Assembly (NCBI GenBank): GCA_021234155.1
Contig: JAJEKV010000051.1
Coordinates: 8,328,105 to 8,392,104, forward strand
Source: Isoetes taiwanensis
Taxonomy: Eukaryota > Streptophyta > Lycopodiopsida > Isoetales > Isoetaceae
Length of the DNA stretch: 64,000 nucleotides
Direction of reading: 5' to 3'
The translations under genes were made by a program, and so were the position numbers. Each line of letters begins with the position of its first letter. The stretch's first letter is position 1. The notes under the pieces were generated by a model. It ran no database searches. It was given only the letters and a program-made list of their open reading frames with translations, and had not been told where the DNA came from. This document shows, piece by piece, positions 54,643 to 64,000 of the stretch.

Positions 54643-55579
54643 ATGGCCACTACTTTGAAAGAAGTAGTGGCCACTTCTACCGCAGGGGTAGAAGCAAATG
54701 GACCTCTTAGATCCATCATCTCCGGCATCCCTGCCTGCAAGGTCCAGCCATTCCGTTTCTTCGTTGCATGGCAAGGAGTGCTTACCCTTGCATTTTCTGG
54801 CGTACCATCATCTCTATGTCAGGTATGTGTCTCACCTTGTTGTGAATCCCAATCAATTCTTAGTATGTACTTTGTGGCATTGCACAGGTCAAGGAAAATC
54901 TTGTTGCGAAATGCAATGGATTGGTGAAGGAAAATCCGGGATCAAAGTGGCCCAAGACAACTCTAGCATGCTTATATGAAGGAAAATACCTTAGCATGGA
55001 ACAGTTAAAGGAGCTTTATCACATATGCAGGTATTAAAGAGACTTACTGAACTGGGTATTCTTAATTCTAATTGAAAAAATTGCTATGTAATGCAGCGAA
55101 GAAAGTGAGGCATTGTCATCTTCTAAGCACGAGCTTGTTGATAACTTGTCTTTGGTAGTTTATGAAAATTGTTGCCTTGAAAAGATTGTGGTTGAAACCC
55201 GGTTGCAGTTGGCATTTCCTGCTGATTTGTCTGAACCTAGTCAACAGGAGAAGGACAGTGTCCAAAAGGTTATGGATCAATTTAGTGAAAGCACGTTGGA
55301 GGAGTACCACAAGGATGTTTCAAAGGATGGTATGATCATCTTCTTTTCAGTAATACAATGACATTATGATAGGCTATTAGTTGCATTTGTTTTTTCATGA
55401 CAGGAAATCGATCTCTCCATTATCGGAAATCTAAAATAGGGGTTACACTTGTACACTTCCTTTCTGAATACCCTAAATTCCTTGATAAGTTTAAGCGGAG
55501 GGTTGAAGATGCACTTCCTGGAATGTACGACTGGTTCTCAGGAAGTTCGCTTCATATGACTGTCCGAGCTGTCACCTGA
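54643..55579 (+). CDS. Intact four-exon gene, conserved-looking 243-aa protein of unknown function
   Basis: ATG at 54643 has a good plant context (AACATGGCC). Exons are 54643-54822, 54888-55030, 55097-55329 and 55404-55579. All introns are GT-AG and short (65, 66 and 74 bp), and phases (0, 2, 1) join without a break to give 243 codons and TGA. Exon 1 contains SGIPACKVQPFRFFVAWQGV, exon 2 NPGSKWPKTTLACLYEGKYL, exon 3 an acidic helical part, and exon 4 KIGVTLVHFLSEYP and GSSLHMTVRAVT. No stop or frameshift interrupts the model, unlike every other coding stretch in the window. I do not recognise a named domain; the final HMT phrase alone is not enough to call a 2H phosphoesterase. Poly(A)-type AATAAA is at 55728-55733. 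Confidence 0.8.
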
Positions 55580-55689
55580 GCTCATAAGCAATTGCACAAC
55601 TTAATAATCTAGAATTCAATACACCAGCTGAATCAACACATGTCTCGATGACAGCAGAATAGCTGATAGATAATCTTCACTTACCATGA

Positions 55690-56580
55690 TCTCATTCAAT
55701 AACATGTTTTTTATGTAACCTTGCTTTAATAAATAATAGGCTTTATAAAGAACTTGAGTAACCTTTTCCAGGCTGCCAATACACAGATGTTAAGTTTGAT
55801 GGGCCATTTCACATCTTAAAGGCGAGATAATGCCTTTATTCTTTTTTGTGTTTATTTGCCAATCGATCACATTGTTGGGAAAGTGGAGAATGTGATCAGA
55901 CATGTAGGATAGAATGCCTCGGCAATCCACCCACACCATCAGAGGTTTATTATTTAGATCAATTGGGAATATACCTCTCCTCAGCTCAAAACTGGATAAT
56001 GTCTCAAAGATGACTATAAGATGCATCTGCACATAACATTCTATATTTATCGTGATCTCATTTAATAACATTTCTTTTATGACTATAAGATGCATCTGCA
56101 CATAACATTCTATATTTATCGTGATCTCATTTAATAACATCTCTTTTATGTAACCTTGCTACTAACAAATAACATGAGATTAAATCTTTCCTCTAGGTTT
56201 TCAAGCTGCTGATACTCAGATGTTAGGTTTCTGATGGGCCATTTCAAATCTCGAAATAACGCCTTTATTCTTCTTCGTGTGCATGGAAGGGGAGATAGTT
56301 CCACCTTGCCATTACAGAGCTTTAGTTGTCATTTGAAAGATAGTCTGGAATTTAAACGAATTAACCTGTTATGTCCTATGCTCAACATGTTTATTTGCCA
56401 ATCAGTCACATTATTGGGAAACTTCAAGTAGTGTTGAACATTCAGATAGACTGCCTCAGAACAACCAGCAGAGACTTATTAATCAGATGAATTGGGAATA
56501 TGGCTCAAAACTGGATTAATGTCTCAAAGTGTCATTTTAGATTTTTATGAGTATAAGATGCATCTGCGGCTCTGGACAAA
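55690..56580. repeat. About 430-bp tandem duplication with a 69-bp inner repeat
   Basis: Copy 1 (55690-56060) and copy 2 (56125-56580) share ATGTAACCTTGCT, CAGATGTTARGTTT, GATGGGCCATTTCA, GCCTTTATTCTT, GTTTATTTGCCAATC, CTCAAAACTGGAT and TAAGATGCATCTGC. Between them the 69-bp unit starting ATGACTATAAGATGCATCTG is repeated at 56010 and 56079 with almost no change. Confidence 0.85.
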
Positions 56581-56599
56581 GTATCAATTTTCAGAAGCA

Positions 56600-57385
56600 A
56601 TGTGAGGAAGAATGGCCAAATAAAATGCTTGATTGCATGGCCTGCGGAAGGTGCACTAACCTTGTCGACGTGCCAAGTTATGTAATCTTCTTCTGCTCCC
56701 TAGTGATAGCAATGGACTTGTAAGTGTAGGAATGATGCATTGATCAGCTTAGTAGTTGGCCAGTCTTATAGTAAAACTATAACAGACATTTGGCAAGAAG
56801 TATTTATTTTCCAAAAGGTTTTATAGTTACCGTTACTTACAATAGGTTTTTGACAAAGAAATTCTATTTCTGGAAGATCTGAACAGATCCTTTGTGAAAT
56901 AATAGCCTTCCTGCCCCACTCTATCTGTTTTAATTAGTTTTGTTCATAAAGTGGTTTGAGCTTTTGAGTTCTATGAGACTTTCTACACCTTTTTCTCTTG
57001 GAGCACGAAGGAAATAATTTTTTTCAATCTTTGCTCTATATTATGGAGATAAGACCGTGACAATACCATGATGAAAGACTGCAGGAATGGCGGACTGAAA
57101 AGGGTGCCACTTGATTATATATTCCTTTGTTTTTCCATGTGTACATGTATCTAACTTTGGACATTAAACAGGTGTTCTGAAGGTGATATTGATCTTTACA
57201 TCAGTATGTGTGTCCTGAAGTGTGTATATGAGAATTATGTGTTTGCCTGTTTGAAAAGAGAAGCAAAGTGGTGTGAAAAATGTAAACTTATGAAAGAGTA
57301 AAGGTGAGAAGTATCATAACAAAGAAGAATGGTGATGATAGCTTGGTGGTAGCTTGTTGGGCATGAAGCGGATAATAATAGGGAA
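56600..57385. other. No gene seen
   Basis: AT-rich, short frames only, no recognised repeat. Confidence 0.5.
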
Positions 57386-57389
57386 TAAC

Positions 57390-57510
57390 CACCAAAATAC
57401 CACTATGAGTTTATGTAATTACCAAAATGCCCCTGCATCAACAAAACATCACCAGTATGCCCTTGACATGTATGCATATAATTAATAATTAATTTTTCAG
57501 AATGCCCTTG
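57390..57510. repeat. ACCAAAATGCCCCT-type repeats, second locus
   Basis: Four variants (ACCAAAATACCACTATGAG, TTACCAAAATGCCCCTG, CACCAGTATGCCCTTG, CAGAATGCCCTTGCAC) match the 30.2-30.4 kb array. Confidence 0.7.
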
Positions 57511-57839
57511 CACTAAATAAATACATACCGAATACCAAATAGGACAAAGTTGTCTCCAACAGCACATTCACAAAAGGGCGCCAAAAAAGCTTTGGTTATG
57601 GATGCGGCTAGAAGCAAATTTGGGGTTTGCTCACAGCTCTGGCTATGTATTTTGGCCAGAAGTACAGGGCCGCAGCGAAATTGAGAATCTAAATTGAGAA
57701 GTAAACAGGTTTGCAGGGAAATTGAGAAGTAGAGGAAGCACAGGTTTGCAGCAAAATTGAGAAGTAAAGGTCTAAGTTGAATAGTAAAGGCCTGCAACAT
57801 AATTGAGAAGTAGAGGTAAGTTTTCCGATTCAAGAATCA

Positions 57840-59260
57840 GTTTTTTTTTCTTGGTTTCAAGAATCAGAAAACCACTCTAGCCGTCGGCCAGCCACTGTAG
57901 CTCCAATTCCGGTTCCTTTAGTATTGCCTTAGAAATTTTAAAGGCATTGCACAGTGACTCAATAACGCTTTGAAGACAATTCCTTAATGCTGTGGCTTTT
58001 GAAATCCCTTTTTTTTTTGGGTAAATCATCACAGGTTCATTCTAACCGTTCCTAGATTTGCCCCAGCAAATTCGTGTTCTTTTCCTTTTTCCTTTTCATC
58101 TTTTTTGTGCAAATTAGAAACCCCATTTTCTATTTTATAGTGCACTAACTAAATGAGATTTTTTGCTTGTCCGGACTGTCTGATCGTAAAAAAGCGAGGC
58201 TCAAATGACTACTGTAAGTGACTTGTCAATGTAATGGGAAGTGTTTTTTTCATGGGTTTAATGGGATTTGTTCTTAACGTTCAATATGAACCATCGATTT
58301 TCAGCATATCCTCGGCATCGCACCAAATCAATGGCTCACATCTTTTTCCCCAAAAAATGCTTCGTCACTTCCTAAGGTTGATTTCCAACATGCAGAAATT
58401 TCATTTCACCATTGATCAAATTCGGCCACATAAAAACCCAATGGTAGCCGCCGCAATGAACTGCCGCTTATGATTCCTGAACAGCATGCTACCGGATTAC
58501 TGTTGCATGGTCTGAAGATGGCCTGCCATGGTCGCAAGATGGCGGCAAAGGAGATAGAAGCCGGAAAGCATGCAGCATCAGATCTGCCAAATGAAAATCA
58601 CCATGAACTGCCGGAATATGAAGACAGAGATAGCTCATCAACAAAACCACCGGAATAAAACTTATAGCTCTACCCTGCATGCAAACAACCAAATTCAAAA
58701 ACGCAAATCAAACAATATATGAGCGGTCGTTCTTTCTTCTTTGCCTGTTTTTCTGAGCAAGACAAATGGTCTGTTGCATGAATCTTGCCACTCTGTTTTT
58801 AGAGTCGAATTTTGTGCCGTCTATCTTGCCCAAGCCAAAAAGGGCCGGATTCGTCTGAGTCCAAAATTCGACACTTCAATCTACCTCGGTCTTTTGAGGC
58901 TAGAAGCCATCAAGATCGGTGCCATAGCCCCACCCATTGGCATTTCCTGAAAACCTTGATCTGCTGCCTCAACGAAAATCCCTCACCTGCTCGCCTGCCG
59001 AAAAAAGAAAGGGGCGTGCACTCTACATTCTAAAAACGTATAAAAAGAAAACAATCACCACTAAATGCAAATAAGCTGCTCAAATCCCTCCAAATATACG
59101 ATTTCTAATACGATACAGGCTAAAATCTTAGCAAGTCGCAGAAAATTTGCCTCTCATAGTGCAAGTTGGTGTTGCTGAAAGGGTGCCATGGGACTGTCCA
59201 AAGGCAAGCAATTTGTCAGATCAGTATATCGCCTTCTTTTAGCACCACAACCCCTCCAGT
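57840..59260. other. No gene seen
   Basis: Several T-runs and short frames. The 62- and 79-codon frames near 58.2-58.65 kb carry no recognisable motif. Confidence 0.5.
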
Positions 59261-59289
59261 TGCCAGATGGGTGACACCTACATGTTCCA

Positions 59290-59952
59290 CAGCCCACTTT
59301 GTGTCGTACATGGCGATGGCTTTGGGATAGGTTGCTCCACCCTAAAGTCTCTGTACTGTGGTGGCAGGTTATCCACAGGTGCCTGCGGGTTAATGCCTTT
59401 CGACATCGCTATGATCCTCGCATATCTGCAATATGCCCGCCTCGCCTCTGGACGTTGAGACTCTTGAGCATTGTCTCTTTGATTGTCCCGAGGTTCAACT
59501 GCGTGGTCCCGCTACAAGGTCCGTTTAATAGTACATTGACCGCCGATGCATCCTTTTGGCGTCCTATCCCAACGCATGGCCTCGGCTAAACAAAGGGCAT
59601 TTCATCTTGGTTCCGGTTGGCTCCTATGGTCGATATGGGCGTCGCGGACACCACATCTTTCGGGGCATTTATTCATCCGCACACGCGTTATTATTGAGGG
59701 CCCGAAAAAAGATATTGGCGACCCTCTGAGTGTTCTTCCCTTGACTTCGACCGGTGGAACGATCTGGATTCGGATCTTGAATTGATTCTTATCATTAGTC
59801 TCCTATTCTGGAGTAAGTACATTGTGCTCCAGGCTCGTGCTCCTGTGGCATCTCTGTGTGCTTACACAGTTAGATGAGACATGTAAATTTTGTACTTTTT
59901 CTCTGATTAATAAACTTCTTGGCTTTCGTCCTTTAAAAAAAAAAAAAAAAAT
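59290..59952 (+). mobile_element. LINE 3' fragment (zf-RVT) with poly(A) tail
   Basis: The frame at 59299-59460 reads LLHPKVSVLWWQVIHRCLRV, the same zf-RVT phrase as PKVNVLLWQVIHRSLRVNEM at 24.7 kb. Text in 59546-59650 reads AKQRAFHLGSGWLLWSIWAS. The 3' UTR has AATAAACTTCTTGGCTTTCG followed by a run of about 17 A at 59936-59952. A 5'-truncated insertion, typical of LINEs; single-base breaks present. Confidence 0.8.
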
Positions 59953-60130
59953 CTTAGCAAAAACCATTGCCACAAGCACCTCCACAAATACCAAACTCAA
60001 ATCGTGGAAGTTTATGGGAAAGAGCCATTTTTTATTGTCACGCCTATCTAATGCAGTGTCCATTTCTGTTCTCCCTTATTTTGTTCCTTAAAAATTCTTA
60101 AAACATGACACGTGTGCACTCATTGATTAT

Positions 60131-60233
60131 AGGGCATTTATTGTGGCCATTAATAAACTCGAATATTTCGTGAGTCGTGACGTTAGACGTCAGGGCATTT
60201 ATGGCGGGCATTAATGAACTAGAATTTTCGTAA
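60131..60233. repeat. About 42-bp direct repeat pair
   Basis: AGGGCATTTATTGTGGCCAT.. at 60131 and AGGGCATTTATGGCGGGCAT.. at 60191, both continuing TTAAT.AACT.GAAT.TTTCGT. Confidence 0.75.
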
Positions 60234-60239
60234 TGGGTT

Positions 60240-61200
60240 ACAGGGATTCAAGCCCAAATTCGAAATGAATCATAGTAATTGAACCAAAATCTGGCATAAA
60301 CAGGGGATAAGCACTCAAATTCGGCTTGTGACAGAGCGTAGGAGCAAAAAATGACAGAGATTGTGGAGTTTGAATTCAAATTCGGCATGAAACAGGGGGT
60401 GAAACTCTTCTGGACCTGAAATCCGGCAATAAGCAGAGATTTAACGTACAAATTTGGATGAAATCTAGCAATAAAGAGAGGTTTGCATCACACAGAGCTC
60501 GAATTCAGGTAGAATGAAGAACAAGCGCTCTGTTCTGCCCTTGTTTTTAATCAATCCATCTATTTTGATTATTGGATTCATTTGCAAACCCATTTTGGAT
60601 ATCAATCAGATCGCTGTTGGGCTTCAAAAAGGTCGGAGACTATAGCTATGGCGGCAGGCAGCGAAGGTCGAAAGTGTGGGAAGAAGGGGCACTCGTACGA
60701 AATGAGAAAAATGACATAGGAGATGGCGCCACTTCTTTTCCCCCTACATTCTTTTTCCTCCTCAAGGCCCTATGCCACGTCACAAGAGGTCATAAATGCT
60801 GATGTCTATCTTACTTATCACATGGCATTCATTGCAATATACGTGGCTATATCTGAGCCATTCATGCAGCATATTCGGTGGCCTAGATCAATCAAATTTA
60901 ATATACCCCCTCATTACACTGCCACCTCATGGGGCCATTAATTTTTTTTTTACTTTTTAATCGACAATCTAGATCAAATGCCCTAATTTCAAGGGTCCAG
61001 ATTAAAAGCCCCAAATAAGAGGGCTTTTTATCTGGGCCGTCGATCTTGCACATTCGATGGCCCTGGCAGCGACATCTCAATCTCTACCAACAAGGGGGCT
61101 GCTTGGGGTGATTCGAGGTGTCATCTTATTGGCGTTCAGACGCCCCTAGTCTTCTGTTCGTCTAGGCATTAATCTACTAGTGGAATCGAACCCGATTATG
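60240..61200. other. No gene seen
   Basis: Short frames only. TTCAAATTCGGC-like phrases recur between 60255 and 60470. An imperfect inverted repeat is visible around 60970-61050 (ATCGACAATCTAGAT / ATCTGGGCCGTCGAT). Confidence 0.45.
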
Positions 61201-61324
61201 TGATTGTCCCGTTTTGTTTATACTAGATTCTCAAGTATGGGCATTCCTACTAGGTTCGACCTATAAATGTTTCAAGTTGATAGAAAATCCGAAACAACAA
61301 TCAAACATCTCTAGGCTATCTCCA

Positions 61325-61558
61325 GAAACTATATTAAAGAAACCTGAGCAAAATGGGCGAGCAGAAAGAGTGAATCGCACTTTGATTAATATGACTCGCA
61401 GTAATCGATTTGATAAAGTAGATCTTGATCGTGCTGTAGGATATGTTCTAATTGCAGCCATCTATTTGCACATGCATGTGGAAAAACATGATACGTCCAA
61501 CACTAACAGTGATAAGTTTTGCACCAAGTATCATATGCACAAGATGGCTTTGCACTAA
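61325..61558 (+). pseudogene. Copia integrase scrap
   Basis: Within the frame 61214-61558, PEQNGRAERVNRTLINMTRS is the conserved integrase segment around the catalytic Glu. The following text only loosely resembles the usual continuation. No other copia domain adjoins it. Confidence 0.65.
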
Positions 61559-61559
61559 T

Positions 61560-62790
61560 TCAACAAAAGAAACGTTCGTGGCAGCTGGAGAAAAATAATT
61601 GTGCTAGATTTTGTTACTCTAGACGTATAATAAGTTAGAGAAAAATGTAGATAATGAAATAATTTAGCAACATTTTTCAACAAGGGCTTGCATCTGGGAA
61701 GTCTTGGGCATGGGGTGAGAGGAATTCAAAGGGAAGGGAGATTTGAGTTGTTTGAATAGTAAAGTTGTAATGATCTATAAGACATCAAGGAATCATTGAA
61801 AAAACTAAGAAAAGCTTTAGACCAATAGTCAATGGTGATCTATGTTGCAACACTAGCCTTGCTGGTTCAACGTCTAAGAACTAGATTAATATAACAACAT
61901 ATACATGTTGTTAGAAATCCGTCATATCGAATGCTATCTACGAATCATTTATAGTTCCAATATACTCATGAGAGACAAAGATATCTCTAATCCGAGTGTG
62001 TTTCACAACATCGTATTCAGTGATGACTTTAAGGTGTGAAACTTCGTAAAGTTGCTATATTTTACCATTTTTTAAAATCTGGATTCGATGGTTTACTAGG
62101 ATGCGTACGCTAAAGAACTTCATAAAATCGCCAAAACTTGATAATATTGCATCCCAATTATAGTAAATTCGTCAAATTAATAGACATTTTACAGTAAAAA
62201 CCTCAATTTTATGGTAAAACATCCAATTCTACTAAATTCGTTTCTATAAAAATGTTGGAAAAATAGGAAACAATCGCCACCATTTCTATAGTTTAGAAGC
62301 AGCTAGAGGATGATAAAGTCATCACTGATCGTATTAATAGATGTTCGTTAATAAATATAATGGGTCTAGTTTCACAGGTTTGGCAAGGCAATAACTTTAT
62401 GTTCTCACTTCTTAATCACGCATTATTTTCTTCGAGAACACAAGGTGAGAAAATGCAGGTCTAAATCATGTATGTTTTTTGGACATGTAGACGAGATAGA
62501 TGAAGAGAAATACCGCCGCGATAAATTTCTTGTATGGCTAATTTGGATTCTAGATCGGCTATAGAGAACCTATAAGTTAGCTACTCTTTCCTTTTGAAAA
62601 AGCTCCTACAACTATTATTTGATGTCTCACTATTTGAATCTCAAAGATGTAGTGAGATACCACGGTTTTGGCCGAGGGAAGGCAATTTAAATCCTTAAAG
62701 AAGGCAAATTTCTTCAATATGATTCACATCCCAAACATTTCTTTTTCATTTTTGACATGTAGTACTTTTGCTAGATTTACTATTGAATGC
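61560..62790. other. No gene seen
   Basis: AT-rich, stop-dense in all frames. Confidence 0.5.
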
Positions 62791-62799
62791 AAATCTCTT

Positions 62800-64000
62800 G
62801 GATGACGATGGGGATTGCATGCATCCTGTATTGAAGGTGGTCCTGCATGCCAGATCAAGACAAATAGGAAAGAGCACAATTGTGGTGGCACACAACACTT
62901 GGGAAATAAAGAAGCAAGCTCAAAATGGTTGGTTGAACAATTGTTAAAGAAGTTTAAAGATCATTCTACCTACAAACCAAAGGGACGCATTGGTGACGTG
63001 CATTGAGAAAAAGGCGTTTCTATCTCTTACAAGGTAGCCTGGAAAGCGAAAAGAAGTGCACATGCTCAAATCCATGGGGAACATCTTGGTGCATATCAGA
63101 AGCTTCGTAGTTTAAAATATACTAGAAGCTAATCTGGTAGTGTGGCATATATTCAGGAAATAGTTGAAGTTAAAGACGACTTCCTTCACTTCTTTGTTAC
63201 TACAATGGAAGCATAAAGAGTTTGCGCAAGAATTTGCGCATTGTAGGCCAGTCGTTGGTCTAAATGGAACTCATTTGAAGGGAAGATATCTCGGTATCAT
63301 TCTCAATGCTACTGACATCGATGCACAAGGTGTTCTGTTTCCAATTGCGTTTGCAGTAGTAATGGCAAAGAATAATGATAGTTGGGTTGGTTTCTTCAAA
63401 GTTTGAAGGATGCCCTTTAGGACACAGATGCGCCAACATTTATTTCAGACAGTTGGTATTTGGAAGTGATACATTGCGTGGATATTGCATGAGCCATTTA
63501 GCAGACAACTTCAGAAAAGCATTCAAAAGCATTCAGTTAGTTAGTATGGATGTTGTGGAAAGCTGCATATGTAACTAATACTCATTATTTTGATGTTGTC
63601 ATTGGAATAATATGAGCTATAAATAGGCGGTTGTTTGGATAATGAACATTGTTGATCCTTCACATTGCGCTACATGTAAGTTTTTAGGAAAAAGATTCGG
63701 AAATTTAACATCCAACATTGCTAAGTCCCTAAATGCACGGTTGCTAGAGACTAGAGATATGCCTATTATAGAGATGTTGGAATTGATATGCCAGAAGGTA
63801 ATTTGATGGTTTTGTGAAAGAGGGATTAATGGAGATGCTACATGGATCTGCTTGGGCTGGTAGCACATAATACATTAATTAGACATGTAGAGCAATCCAT
63901 CAAATGATCTTGATAAGAGGACATGTATCTATGGGAGGTGGCAAGATTTGGGTTCATCTATGCACATGCAGTAGACGCTATCGGTTTAGAAAAGAACGTG
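62800..64000 (+). pseudogene. Mutator-like (MULE) transposase, degraded, runs off the window
   Basis: A pre-transposase domain reads MHASCIEGGPACQIKTNRKE and KGVSISYKVAWKAK (62815-63055). The core at 63240-63400 reads CRPVVGLNGTHLKGRYLGII, then DIDAQGVLFPIAFAV and NNDSWVGFF. The first catalytic Asp of the usual GLDGTHLKG motif is Asn here. Downstream, across frames, come WIMNIVDPSHC and LTSNIAKSLNARLLETRDMP (63640-63760), matching the MULE C-terminal core. Several stops. The 3' end lies beyond 64000. MULE transposase cuts and pastes elements with long terminal inverted repeats; none was seen here. Confidence 0.85.

Noticed and set aside
54643-55579. 2H phosphoesterase/RNA ligase assignment from the final HMT motif
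   Set aside because: The family needs two H-x-T/S motifs in a defined fold; only one was seen.

Overview
The window is a repeat-dominated stretch of a eukaryotic nuclear genome. It is almost certainly a land plant. The evidence is Ty1/copia elements primed by initiator tRNA-Met, L1-type LINEs with DUF4283-like ORF1 and zf-RVT domains, a Mutator-like transposase, MITEs, and GT-AG introns. The abundance of a repetitive gene family with 'SDG..QFK / FFGS.HGKG' motifs, and of FCP1-type phosphatase fragments, recalls fern or other seed-free plant genomes. That assignment is inference from memory, not shown by the sequence.

Layout. 0-3.4 kb: decayed coding sequence with an FCP1/HAD-like phosphatase remnant and five copies of a short CTCGACT..AGTCGAG palindrome. 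4.2-4.6 kb: a 366-bp MITE. 5.8-9.1 kb: a minus-strand copia element truncated in its reverse transcriptase. 11.2-11.5 kb: a LINE tail. 11.7-17.5 kb: a broken multi-exon transposase-like gene (+), interrupted by an 8-bp-TSD MITE and a CCACC/TGGTG microsatellite. 17.9-22.6 kb: a convergent, broken multi-exon gene (-) with coiled coil, Cys-rich patch and FCP1-like domain, also with a CCACC-type microsatellite in its sense strand. 22.8-25.5 kb: one LINE inserted in another. 25.5-30.2 kb: AT-rich, no convincing gene. 30.5-47.4 kb: a nest in which an L1-like LINE carries a young copia insertion (5-bp TSD) in ORF1 and a second LINE in ORF2. The second LINE is cut off by a large LTR element on the minus strand. 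47.5-49.6 kb: LINE and copia fragments. 50.2-50.65 kb: a foldback element. 54.6-55.6 kb: the one apparently intact host gene, four exons encoding 243 aa. 59.3-59.95 kb: a LINE tail with poly(A). 61.3-64 kb: copia integrase scrap and a dead MULE transposase running off the window.

The most remarkable object is the LTR element at about 42.39-47.35 kb (minus strand). Behind a 1.46-kb LTR and a tRNA-Met primer site it carries a gene whose product starts exactly like histone H3 (ARTKQTARK). The product continues through roughly 300 residues of acidic/basic charged sequence and ends in a recognisable H3 histone fold through to the C terminus. A second, unrecognised gene follows. Each gene has its own TATA box and, upstream of it, a pair of 67-bp imperfect hairpins; all four hairpins have the same length and are about 195-200 bp apart within a pair. 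Both genes are now disrupted, but the architecture (retroelement-borne giant H3-like protein plus partner gene under matched promoters) looks like an undescribed system. A second notable signal is a conserved small ORF (about 100 aa) upstream of ORF1 in both 30-42 kb LINEs.
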